Assembly (NCBI GenBank): GCA_013076295.1
Contig: RQOL01000616.1
Location: 2,108,001 to 2,172,000, forward strand
Reading direction: 5' to 3'
Length of the DNA stretch: 64,000 nt
Source of the DNA: Sanderia malayensis
Taxonomy: Eukaryota; Cnidaria; Scyphozoa; Semaeostomeae; Pelagiidae
This document shows, one piece after another, positions 18,401 to 26,655 of this stretch. Below the pieces are notes generated by a model. The model worked only from the letters and a program-made list of their open reading frames with translations, had not been told where the DNA came from and ran no database searches. Each line of letters opens with the position of its first letter. The stretch's first letter is position 1. The translations under genes were made by a program, and so were the position numbers.

Positions 18401-21400
18401 CTGATGTAAATGCGATTGCAAGGAAGATAACTAAGGCCGATCGGTTTTGACGACAAAATGAGTGAACGATCCCTGGAAAACCCAGAACACAACCAATTGA
18501 ACAGACACGAAGTTGGGGTAATTCGAAGAAAATATCAATGTCACGGCAGACATACGGTAAAGGTATTGAATCTATTGATCCTAGCTGCATTGGGAACATT
18601 CGTTATCCTTCGAATTCACAATGGAGTATTAATGAGATTAAATCCTACCCCAGTTACGAACAATGTATCGAAAAGCCATCAAAACAAGGACTCGAACGCA
18701 AAACTCAACGACCCGAATAAAAATAAAACAATCCCACTGAAAGTTCCTTGGAGATTTCAAGTCGAAGACGATAGCTTTGAATTTCCAAAGAACTCGCAAA
18801 GAAAGGAGCGGTACATAACGTTCAGGCCGTCGGCGTTACGCTGGTCGAAACAGTTACTACAATTCGAGAACGCCGTAATATTCGCGTATTTATTGAAGCG
18901 AACATTGCTCGTCCCGCCGTTGCTACCTCCGCGCGTCAAAACAGAAAACCGCGACAACACAACACATTCCACAAAGGACAACAACGGTACAGTCAAACAC
19001 GATCGTAACAACGACACATACGAGCTCCCTCTATCAAGAATCGTAGATTTCAATGCTCTATCGAAGGTCATACGTCTAGAAGATGTGTCGATAGGGTATA
19101 TAAAGAGTTTTCAGGCCAGTAACAGTGTATATAAAATATGTCATGACTTTCGTTTGGGGTTTTGGGTTGATTACATACCATCGGTGGAGAATATACAAAC
19201 GTGGAGACTGCTGAAGGCACAACAGTTCACCGCATTCCCAATTAATCTACAAAACCACGAATCAGATCTAATGTGTCCTGGTACAACGCAGTACAGCAAC
19301 CGATGGGGTCCACCAATGCGTATCAAGCCAATACTGCGGGGCATCCTTACGGAGCTCGCTAAGAAGGAGGATGATCTGATTTATTTCGAAGGCGATACAT
19401 TGAGTACTAGGGATATTAGGTTCTTTGATAAAGGTCGGACGAAAGAACTGCAAGACATTATGGTGTATCATATGCGGTTCTCCAAAGAAATCAATAGGGT
19501 ATTAAGCGTTCAGCTTAGACGCATACGGAAGCCTTACAACGCCATCTTGTCAGGGCCTCTTTCTCGTAATGCCTCGATTGAAGATGCATTGAAGATCAGA
19601 CTTAAGATAGAGGCATTCAAAGAAACGGCGAAAATAATTTTCATTGCATGCCGACAAGAGGACGAGGAGAAATTCCAGTTCATCCGTCATCTTGGCTACG
19701 AAGTCATATTTGGTTTGTCTGTGATCAAGCGGAGTAGTGGCAACAGTCATGCGCAGTACACAGATGATATACTCAGGCTGTGTGCGCTGATATTGTGTTC
19801 ATATGCGACGAAGTTCACGCATATCGGCGGGTCTGCAGATCTATATTACGTGGAACACTTGCGACTGCAGAATGTGACGATAATAGATGGATTGCTGACG
19901 AATAGAATCAATCCACGTTGGGCGAAACACACAACGCTACCGAAAAACGACGAACGAATCTTACTCGAAAAACACAGCAACGCTAAAATGCGGACCGAGA
20001 AATCGGGGATCCTCTTGCAACATAACAGATCACACATCAGTGTCAACGATACACTGGAAACAAGCAGTGGTGTGAATAATACGATGGATGTCAAAGCAGA
20101 AAGTTTGAATATAACAACAAGTACACTGAAGAATAAACAAATGAATAAGAGGAAATTCAAAAGCAAACTTGATATAATGGTTTGCGTGTTTTGTAATTAT
20201 ATCAAACGAATAACGGGCGAGCATGGATGCCCAAAACTCAAACCATTCTGTCCTTAAGAGCCAAAATTGTGACTGAAGTTGTGTTTGTTAGATTACATGT
20301 AGAAAATAAAATGAATCGCTAATGTTTGTGAGCACAAAGTTACTCAATATACATTTAATTCGTGTCGTTCTCCAGTAAATTCCCCAACGTAAAATTGCTG
20401 CAAATGTATGCAGCTGTTTCAATTGGATGGCAATTGTTTAGACATATACCTGAAGTTGTATGCAGCTAGATCAAGACACAATATAAAGACAGGCAGTAGG
20501 CCATAGACATACCTGCTCTTTTTCAAGCAATGCGTTTTCTACCAGCTGCACACTGTCTCTCACATGCAAAGTAGCTTGGTATTCTCTATCCTCTAAATCA
20601 GTGCTGTAGAAAGACAGAACAATGATAGATCACATGTGTAGTTAGCATTACCAACGCTGTACATAAAAACCGATAGTTTTCAATGCCACTGCAAGTAATT
20701 TTAGAAATTCAGCTTCACAATGCTGTATAGCTAGGGTGAGAAGCAAACAAATTGCTTGCCATATTGCAGATTAACTATTTTAAATCGCATCAGATGGGAT
20801 GACTGATTTAAGAAATCTTGCTTACTTTTTCTTTTGCAAAACTGCAATAGAATCTTCCAGGTCAGCCTTTTCACCTCTCAACTTTCCAATTTCTTTCATC
20901 ATGGCCGTGCATCTGTACGGAAAATAATCAACAAAAAGTCAAAACAGTTGCAATTGTGTCCAATCTAAGCTTTCTTGTAGTGAAAATGCCAAACAATCAC
21001 TTCAAGAAGTGTGTGCCAAACATTCAATTCAATATGTATAATACAAAACGCATAGCAATGCATGCAGCTATGAATACAGTACCCACTGCAATCAAATTCA
21101 ACACACTGGGGTCATGAAAATGTGTAGAAATTCAACATGTGCATACGTAACCTCGCTTCCAACTCTATTATCGCCTTTTGCAGCTCCCGAATAGTGCCTT
21201 CCGACGATTTTTCAACGCCTATGGCTTTTTGCGTATCCTTGTCCTATAGAAGAAAGATACACATTACACAAACGTAAACATTTCTGGAGAGGATACAATG
21301 AATAGGTGATTACAAGGGAGTCTTGGTGTAGAGAGTCCTGAATGGAACCGTCAGTATCATATGAAAAGCTTGCTGAACTCAGTGTGATAAACTGCTCTAT

Positions 21401-24400
21401 GATGCAGTACAAGAAATGACATGCAAAGTTGGCCATAACGTGAAACTCGTCATATGTAATTGACTCTGGTATGTGGAGATTTACTAGGCTTTAGTTATTA
21501 AAAGTACTGTTGCATGCGAATGAATTTCTCGCTACGCCATGTTCTAAAGCAATTTTAATATCCTTTAACAAATATACGTGCAGTGTTACAATGCAATATT
21601 CTATGACGTATTGCAGTGTTATAATGCAAAGATTCTATTGAACAGGGTGTAATCATAACATTACATAGTCATGTGTAAAGATTACCAATAATTGAAGCTG
21701 TTGTTGAAGATTCTGTAAGTGGTTGCTCAATTCGTCGTTTCTGAGCTTGAATGTTTTTAACTCGGTCTTTGTTTGCCTGGTGAGATGAGTTGGATTGGTA
21801 AATCGATAGTCATTTTAGATACGTTCCTATGATTACCACTGCTCCACCGTGGCGAAAAATTAAATTTAAAAATATTCCCCGGAATAATTGTGATCGCATA
21901 TTGACTTTAATAACAAGAATAATAATTGCAGGGGGTGATTTTGGCTGTGACGGGGGTGACCAACCGTAATTCGTCTTTTAGTGCATTCATTTCTTTATCT
22001 TGACTCTCAGCGACCTGCAGAAACTGCTCTTGCTCCTAAAATAAAGTTATCTGCTTTCTAAATCTGATGGAGGGGAAGCAAGAAATACATAATATGCCTA
22101 CATGTGTCTGAATGTCTACATGTCTAGATGTAAAATATGTTTTATGGTCGGTGAAACACCGAGTCACAACAAATGTAATGGCCATCGTGCTATATCATTC
22201 TATAGCTACATGAATAGGTGCATAGTTGACGCTGATATAAACATCATATATGGTCAGTAGTCTAATTATAAGCTATAGCATGTCTTGTAATTGGATTCTT
22301 ACCAGCTTTGCTTTGTGTTTATCTCGTTGCAAGTCCTCTGCAAACTTTCTCGCTTTTCGAAGATCGCCCTGTAAGAGTCAAGGACATTTATTTGTGATTG
22401 ACTGTGAGAAATATTCGACTAATTGAGCTGAAAAATAGCACATTGCGTGGGCTTGGTTCAAAATCAGACCGGGTCCAACTCGCCTTGTGATAGATAGAAT
22501 GCAAAGTGGAATGCGATATATTGCTATGTTAAACAGACTTAGGTGTTGAGGACAACAAGGGTAATAGCTTGCCCTGATGCTATTGTAACTTCCAGCTCGG
22601 TGGACTATCAATGTAAATGTACCCAAGGCCACATTGCATACTGCACAGAATCGAATCTCCGTGCTCGAAAGTACATAAAACCAGTGAGATCATTTAGGTT
22701 AGATGAAAAATCAGATTGCTACAGCCATTGCCCTGCCTATGAAGAACTTATCAATTATTAGATAAAGAATTAAAATGCTAATTGCCAATTACCTGGACAG
22801 TTGCAAGATCAGCAGACCGAAAAGCAAGCTCTTCTGATTTTTCCTGCAAGACATGAAAAGATACAGTTTACATCCGTTAATTGGACTGCCCCCTATCTCA
22901 AATATTCACTTTCTCTGACAATTTGTCATTCCTCCCCTCGTTTTGGTACAGTAAAGTTGGGCCATTCGTTATTTCGAACATTTGCTATCTCAAACAAATT
23001 TCAATTTCGCTTCAGAGTTCGAAATAACTGATAGTGACTGAAATAAAATTATAAAGAAGAGTGCAATACAGAGAGTAAAATACGAAACTGTTAGTAATTA
23101 ATGACAACTAACCCTCAATGTTGTTTGAGCATTATTCAACTCTTTGTTGGCATTCTCCCATAAACCCTTGAAATTATCTTTTTCCTAAAAACAATACAAA
23201 CAATGATGGTTGTGAATATGCTTACGCAGTCTGCTCAGTGATTGTCATAATATGAACAGAAGTATCGTATCACGAAAATGAATGTTTATGAATGCGATGC
23301 TTCAAGAGATGTTTCCATCAGCTATGATCATAATGGTTGGTGATGAAAATGACTTATGGTAATAATAATAATGAAAATAACAAATGCAAAATTTGGACTT
23401 GCTACACAGTCGTAGTATCGCTCACAGCAACAACCACCATCACCCATTCAACTTGAGTTGAGCAGTAGCTGCACTCCTCTATAGTTCTCTTCCACAGTGA
23501 GTGGAACGTCTGCATTTCGTAGCAGGAAATAAGCAAAAATTTATCGTGATCATGGAAAAATGATAGTGACAATATTGGCTAAAATAATGATAATGGTGAT
23601 GATAATGTGATAATAATAATGATCATTATGATTGTTATGATTGTGATGATGATGATTATGACTGTGATGATGAAGTTGGTAAAATCACTCGAATCAAGCA
23701 AATAATACCTGGTTAATCATTCTAATCTGATGCTGCATGTTATCCAAAACATCTTGATTAACACCAGACATTCCTTCAACCTGTTGCAATGCATCTAATT
23801 GGTTCTCTATGCTTCTCCGTAGCTCCTCGTGTAATCTGCACAAACAGATACCAAAATCAAGTCACTCAATGCTTGGTAAGCAGTTGATACATTTCTAATA
23901 ATCAATGAGTCATTCAGAGAGATAACACTCAATCAGTCAAGCACACAAGCTAATCAGTTAGTTACGCCATCACAGAATTATCTCATCAATCCAACCTGCT
24001 ATTTTCGTTTACTATGTTATCAGCTTTCTCCTTGAGTTCTTTTTGCTCTTTCTGAATATCAGAGAATATATTCTTAGCATGCAACAATTCAATACGATGG
24101 TCCGTAAAATATTTTCTTCTAGTTTTACTTTGGTGAACATCAAAACATACCTGGTAATGATGAATTTGATCCCTCAGGGCTGCTATGTTGCTGTCATATT
24201 CAGCCAAAAGTGGAGACAAGGCACTATTGATATAAAACAAATAATCAATGCTATGACAATTTGTCTACTGTAAAGGATCAATTGACCCACCTCTCTATTA
24301 AACCCCCTCTCTAATATACTACTATCAAAACAACATATTAAATTAGACCCCTCTCTACCAGGCCCCATTACTTTTTACATTCCGAACAATAATGAAATTG

Positions 24401-25086
24401 TGATTGATTAAACCTTAAAGCCTCATAAAAATTATTTTGCAGTTGTGTGTTTGTATTTTCCATAAACATTTTTCCTGAATATATTTAAAACTTTCATTAA
24501 GCCCTGCCCCACCCCCCTCTAAAACCTCAAATCATATAAGCCCTACCCCCAACAAGGTCTTAATAGAGATTTTACAGTACAAAGCTGGTGGCTAAAACAT
24601 GTCAACATATCTTACCTTGGATCATCCATCCATGGTGGAATTGGCTCATCGTCCTGATAACAAGAAATTGTTAATTATTTAATAATAATAATTTCCTGCT
24701 GTAATCGCAGACAGAGATATGCTTGCTGTTTCAACAACAGCAATTAGAAAACGCAATTGGAGAATGGCCTATCCTATCGGTGTCATTATTAATATTTAAT
24801 TTAAATATTTAAATCTTTACGTACCAGCTTTGGCTCCTTCATGGGTGGATATTTCTTTTGATATTCTTTCAGTATGAAACTCAGTCTCCTTACTAAAAAA
24901 ATGTGTATGCCGTTGCTTCAAAAACTGTGGACATATGTAATGTTGTAACAAAATTGATCACAGCCCCGCCCCCTGGCCTAAATCTGCTATTTTGCCATGC
25001 AATAACGTACCTTGATCTTGCAAAAATTTGACATAACTAGTTCCTCCAGCACTTTCACTAACTCTTGGAGAATAAGACAAATCCAT
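6485..25086 (-). CDS. SCLT1: SCLT1, sodium channel and clathrin linker 1 (26 coding exons)
   Basis: Coiled-coil protein of the centriole distal appendages, needed to dock the mother centriole for ciliogenesis. Exons: 25086-25011, 24892-24825, 24653-24616, 24223-24151, 24051-23996, 23835-23709, 23184-23113, 22843-22793, 22368-22303, 22035-21965, 21776-21686, 21243-21152, 20912-20826, 20603-20513, 18019-17921, 17677-17606, 10937-10863, 9772-9624, 9155-9043, 8513-8434, 8257-8121, 7874-7815, 7524-7431, 7250-7155, 7009-6906, 6569-6485. All join in one frame to 740 residues (human 688). Diagnostic blocks: SPLLAEYDSNIAALRDQIHHYQ near the N-terminus, AAVEKELEK followed by LYNEG in the middle, and NELREMLTAQQ then NKWRDE near the C-terminus. 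Most of the protein is heptad-like Leu/Glu/Lys sequence. The last exon is chosen because its acceptor and frame fit; reading through the previous donor would instead translate a minisatellite. Large introns host two opposite-strand genes and a GPCR relic. Confidence 0.93.
6752..6865. repeat. 16-bp minisatellite in the last SCLT1 intron
   Basis: About seven head-to-tail copies of a 16-bp unit close to CATGTGAGAAGGGGCT, with point changes (CGTTTGAGAAAGGGCT, CGTGTGAGAAGGGGCT). It starts about 40 bp past the donor of the penultimate SCLT1 exon and stays open on the minus strand. Confidence 0.85.
8541..8908. repeat. Tandem duplication, unit about 184 bp, in an SCLT1 intron
   Basis: Two adjacent copies, the first starting near 8541 and the second near 8725, share long nearly identical blocks such as AAGGCCCTAAATAGTATGTT and TTTCTCCACTTTA. 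No coding capacity seen. Confidence 0.8.
9846..10147. mobile_element. Possible pogo/mariner-like MITE in an SCLT1 intron
   Basis: The ends form an imperfect inverted repeat: left TACACTAAAACCCGCGATAA followed by CTCCAACC, right (reverse complement) TACAGTACAACGATAACTCG followed by AACC. Both ends begin with TA, as expected for TA target duplication. About 300 bp, no transposase. Confidence 0.45.
10938..12875. other. SCLT1 intron stretch upstream of the nested aminopeptidase
   Basis: Almost 2 kb without a supportable exon. Its right end must include promoter and 5'UTR of the plus-strand aminopeptidase; an AT-rich TATA-like run (CATATATACAC, about 12838-12848) lies roughly 30 bp before the ATG. 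Open frames on the minus strand between about 10.8 and 11.4 kb are AT-rich intron translations without homology. Confidence 0.5.
12876..17061 (+). CDS. M1-family membrane aminopeptidase, nested in SCLT1
   Basis: Zinc metallo-aminopeptidase, type II membrane protein expected to trim N-terminal residues from extracellular peptides. Exons: 12876-14148, 14305-14626, 14744-14886, 15272-15603, 15737-15993, 16237-16428, 16692-17061; 962 residues, a normal length. Cytosolic tail, one TM at about residues 34-55, then FPCFDEPGFKATF in the N-terminal beta domain. Zinc motif HEIVH (400-404) is followed after 18 residues by Glu423, the third ligand. The catalytic Tyr lies in MYRKGAAILRML. The C-terminal ERAP1_C-like helical domain contains DGYYIVNYDD and GRNIAWNFVKRKW. 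Odd point: the exopeptidase GAMEN motif reads AAMET (363-367), so the substrate-amine-binding Glu is kept but Gly and Asn are replaced. Start is the first ATG in frame before the TM. The whole gene lies on the opposite strand inside the SCLT1 intron between exons 16 and 17. Subfamily (APN, APA, TRH-degrading) not resolved. Confidence 0.92.
18458..20257 (+). CDS. Intronless type II Golgi-like protein, putative O-fucosyltransferase family
   Basis: A 599-residue single-exon gene inside the SCLT1 intron between exons 14 and 15, on the other strand. A basic N-terminus and a TM (about 35-52) give the type II topology of Golgi glycosyltransferases, followed by a luminal part with several NxS/T sites. 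Residues 121-158 (RPSALRWSKQLLQFENAVIF, then LLKRTLLVPPLLPP) resemble the N-terminal nucleotide-binding start of GDP-fucose O-fucosyltransferases, usually near NQxxxFxxAxxxAxxLNRTLVxPP. A late block (LRLCALILCSYATKFTHIGGS) resembles the C-terminal lobe. I cannot find the family's HxR in an expected place, so activity is uncertain. A C-terminal tail rich in Asn, Ser and Lys ends in a Cys cluster (VCVFC...GCPKLKPFCP). An AATAAA signal lies at 20305-20310. Absence of introns in an intron-rich region suggests retroposition, an inference. Confidence 0.6.
   Translation: MSERSLENPEHNQLNRHEVGVIRRKYQCHGRHTVKVLNLLILAALGTFVILRIHNGVLMRLNPTPVTNNVSKSHQNKDSNAKLNDPNKNKTIPLKVPWRFQVEDDSFEFPKNSQRKERYITFRPSALRWSKQLLQFENAVIFAYLLKRTLLVPPLLPPRVKTENRDNTTHSTKDNNGTVKHDRNNDTYELPLSRIVDFNALSKVIRLEDVSIGYIKSFQASNSVYKICHDFRLGFWVDYIPSVENIQTWRLLKAQQFTAFPINLQNHESDLMCPGTTQYSNRWGPPMRIKPILRGILTELAKKEDDLIYFEGDTLSTRDIRFFDKGRTKELQDIMVYHMRFSKEINRVLSVQLRRIRKPYNAILSGPLSRNASIEDALKIRLKIEAFKETAKIIFIACRQEDEEKFQFIRHLGYEVIFGLSVIKRSSGNSHAQYTDDILRLCALILCSYATKFTHIGGSADLYYVEHLRLQNVTIIDGLLTNRINPRWAKHTTLPKNDERILLEKHSNAKMRTEKSGILLQHNRSHISVNDTLETSSGVNNTMDVKAESLNITTSTLKNKQMNKRKFKSKLDIMVCVFCNYIKRITGEHGCPKLKPFCP
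20305..20310 (+). terminator. Polyadenylation signal of the nested intronless gene
   Basis: AATAAA 48 bp after the stop codon at 20257 on the same strand. It supports this being a transcribed gene with its own 3' end inside the host intron. Confidence 0.55.
22490..22600 (-). pseudogene. GPCR relic (N-terminus and TM1) in an SCLT1 intron
   Basis: On the minus strand this reads EVTIASGQAITLVVLNT, stop, VCLT, stop, which aligns with residues 11-32 of the intact GPCR at 25687-26655 (DIAIASEQTITLVVFNALVC). After a frame change the alignment seems to continue as SLFNIAIYRIPLCILS against CLSNIVVNSLLIYAIW. The DNA also matches directly (GACAACAAGG stretch on the plus strand in both). It has in-frame stops and a frame break and lacks everything past TM1, so it is a dead fragment. 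It lies between SCLT1 exons 8 and 9. Confidence 0.75.
24266..24579. mobile_element. TA-flanked MITE-like element in an SCLT1 intron
   Basis: Inverted termini TACTGTAAAGGATCAATTGA (left) and TACTGTAAAATCTCTATTAA (right, reverse complement) enclose AT/C-rich sequence with repeated AAACCCC and CCCTCTCTA phrases. The same style of sequence recurs at 54066-54226, which suggests one family. Confidence 0.5.
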
Positions 25087-25686
25087 CTTGCCGGGGAAGT
25101 TCCAATGCGAGCGAAGTGCTACAGTATTTTCTAGGATAAAAATGTTGACTGCTCACTTCAGTTGCTTTTGTCCGCCATTTTGTGTTTGTTGAAAAATCGG
25201 ACCGAGGAGGGAAAATTTGCGATGTTGTCCCCAGACCCTTGAATCATTCAGAAAGTTTTGCAAAAAAAAAAGAAATTTCTGAACACGAACCTCACATGTT
25301 ATACCCTGGGTTCCAGAGCCTTGATGGAGGAAAGGGAAAGGAAGACGGAAATAAGAGGTTGGAGAATGTGGGGAAGAAGGAGAGGGGAAGGACATCCTCC
25401 CTCTCCTCCCATCTCTTCTTTCTCGCTCCTTTCCCTCTCTTCCCTTTTTTTTACTTATAGAGGCTCTGGAACCCAGGGTACACATGTTATAACTGTGCTT
25501 TTAAAAATAAATACTGTTTAAAAGTAAGCAACTCCAATGTAATTATTAATGTGATTAAAGTCTCTCGCCTTCTTACTTATTAAATATGACATTATACTTG
25601 GTTTTTATTCTTAAAACAAAAACGAATTTAAACTTTTCATATAATACCGAGTAAGCAAATAGCCTTGTTGCTGAATTGCATCTCTG
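25087..25686. other. Intergenic: SCLT1 5' flank and GPCR 3' flank
   Basis: About 600 bp between two minus-strand genes. It contains the SCLT1 promoter and 5'UTR and one transposon-like insertion (25302-25480). No gene seen. Confidence 0.6.
25302..25480. mobile_element. 179-bp MITE with perfect 20-bp TIRs and 9-bp target duplication
   Basis: TIRs TACCCTGGGTTCCAGAGCCT (25302-25321) and its exact reverse complement (25461-25480) are flanked on both sides by CACATGTTA (25293-25301 and 25481-25489). A 9-bp duplication is typical of Mutator-like (MULE) transposition. The interior is purine-rich on one side (GGAAAGGGAAAGG) and pyrimidine-rich on the other, with no coding sequence. The perfect TIRs and duplication suggest a recent insertion. 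Confidence 0.85.
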
Positions 25687-26655
25687 CTATTGGTGTCCTA
25701 TATTTTTAAAAGTAGCAAAAGTTCGCGCAGTGGCAGTGGTTCTCGTCTCTATATCACTGTTCACAGCTCCACCAAAGATGCATTGCTTTGTAAAATTCCG
25801 AATTGCTTTATTAAACATGATAAAGACAACAGCATTTGTAGAACAATTGATGTAGACGAAAATATAAGACCAGTAGACCAGTGTAACCAGAGATTTCGAA
25901 GGCTGTTTTCCTTCGACTTTCACTTGATACGAGGCAATTCCACTCAAAAGAAAGTAGGGCAAATAATCAATAGCCAGAAGTACGCAGACAATGATGACTC
26001 CCTTTGCGAATTGCAAATCTCGACGTCTTGTTCTCTTAACATTGTTGCTCACTTCAGAGCTAAACTGCAAAGCTGCTGTTTGTCTTCGGATGTTTAGAAA
26101 CGTTTTCATGTACAAAACGAAAGATATAGACAGCACAAAGAAATCTTTTATTATAACTGAGATATGCAGGTAAAAAAAGAAGCGGTATATTGTTGAAAGA
26201 GTATATGCAATAGCCAAGCTTAGGCTTAACAATATACCACCACCAATGAGCAAAGCTGCTCTGCGTGACGTCATATGCTCGCCATACATCTGCAAGTACT
26301 TCATGTGAACATATCGATCTAAAGTGATAATAACAACCATGACTCCTGAGAAATGACCGAATGAAAAGGAAAGGAACTGTGCTGTGAGTCTAGACTCCAC
26401 TGTTCCGCCGTTTAACATGTTGACGCCCATCAGTGGTTGAACGAAGACTGCTATACAGATGTCGCTTATGCTGAGACAGACTATAAAACGATACGAAATT
26501 GTCCCAAGCAACTTCAGCTTCCAAATTGCGTAAATCAGGAGTGAGTTAACAACAATGTTTGATAAACAAACAAGTGCATTGAAGACAACAAGGGTGATCG
26601 TTTGTTCCGATGCTATTGCGATATCGTAGAATATGCTTTGTTTTGTGCTGCCCAT
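25687..26655 (-). CDS. Class-A (rhodopsin-like) GPCR, intronless, orphan
   Basis: A 322-residue seven-helix receptor in the plasma membrane, ligand unknown. Visible landmarks: Asn-bearing TM1 (SNIVVNSLLIYAIWK), LSISD in TM2, the DRY motif at residues 113-115 (ITLDRYVHMKY), a basic third intracellular loop (NNVKRTRRRDLQFAKG), and TM7 NCSTNAVVF in place of NPxxY (Pro to Ala, Tyr to Phe). I see no Cys at the usual start of TM3, so the canonical extracellular disulfide may be missing. There is a short N-terminus and a Thr-rich C-tail. Start is an ATG at 26655 with a short N-terminal leader to TM1. Intronless and with a dead paralogous fragment 3 kb away, it looks like a member of a lineage-specific, locally duplicating receptor family. 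Confidence 0.85.
   Translation of the reverse strand: MGSTKQSIFYDIAIASEQTITLVVFNALVCLSNIVVNSLLIYAIWKLKLLGTISYRFIVCLSISDICIAVFVQPLMGVNMLNGGTVESRLTAQFLSFSFGHFSGVMVVIITLDRYVHMKYLQMYGEHMTSRRAALLIGGGILLSLSLAIAYTLSTIYRFFFYLHISVIIKDFFVLSISFVLYMKTFLNIRRQTAALQFSSEVSNNVKRTRRRDLQFAKGVIIVCVLLAIDYLPYFLLSGIASYQVKVEGKQPSKSLVTLVYWSYIFVYINCSTNAVVFIMFNKAIRNFTKQCIFGGAVNSDIETRTTATARTFATFKNIGHQ

Noticed and set aside
18036..18599. 187-codon minus-strand open frame overlapping the start of the intronless gene
   Set aside because: It is a shadow that runs out of SCLT1 intron into the antisense of the nested gene; no domain visible.
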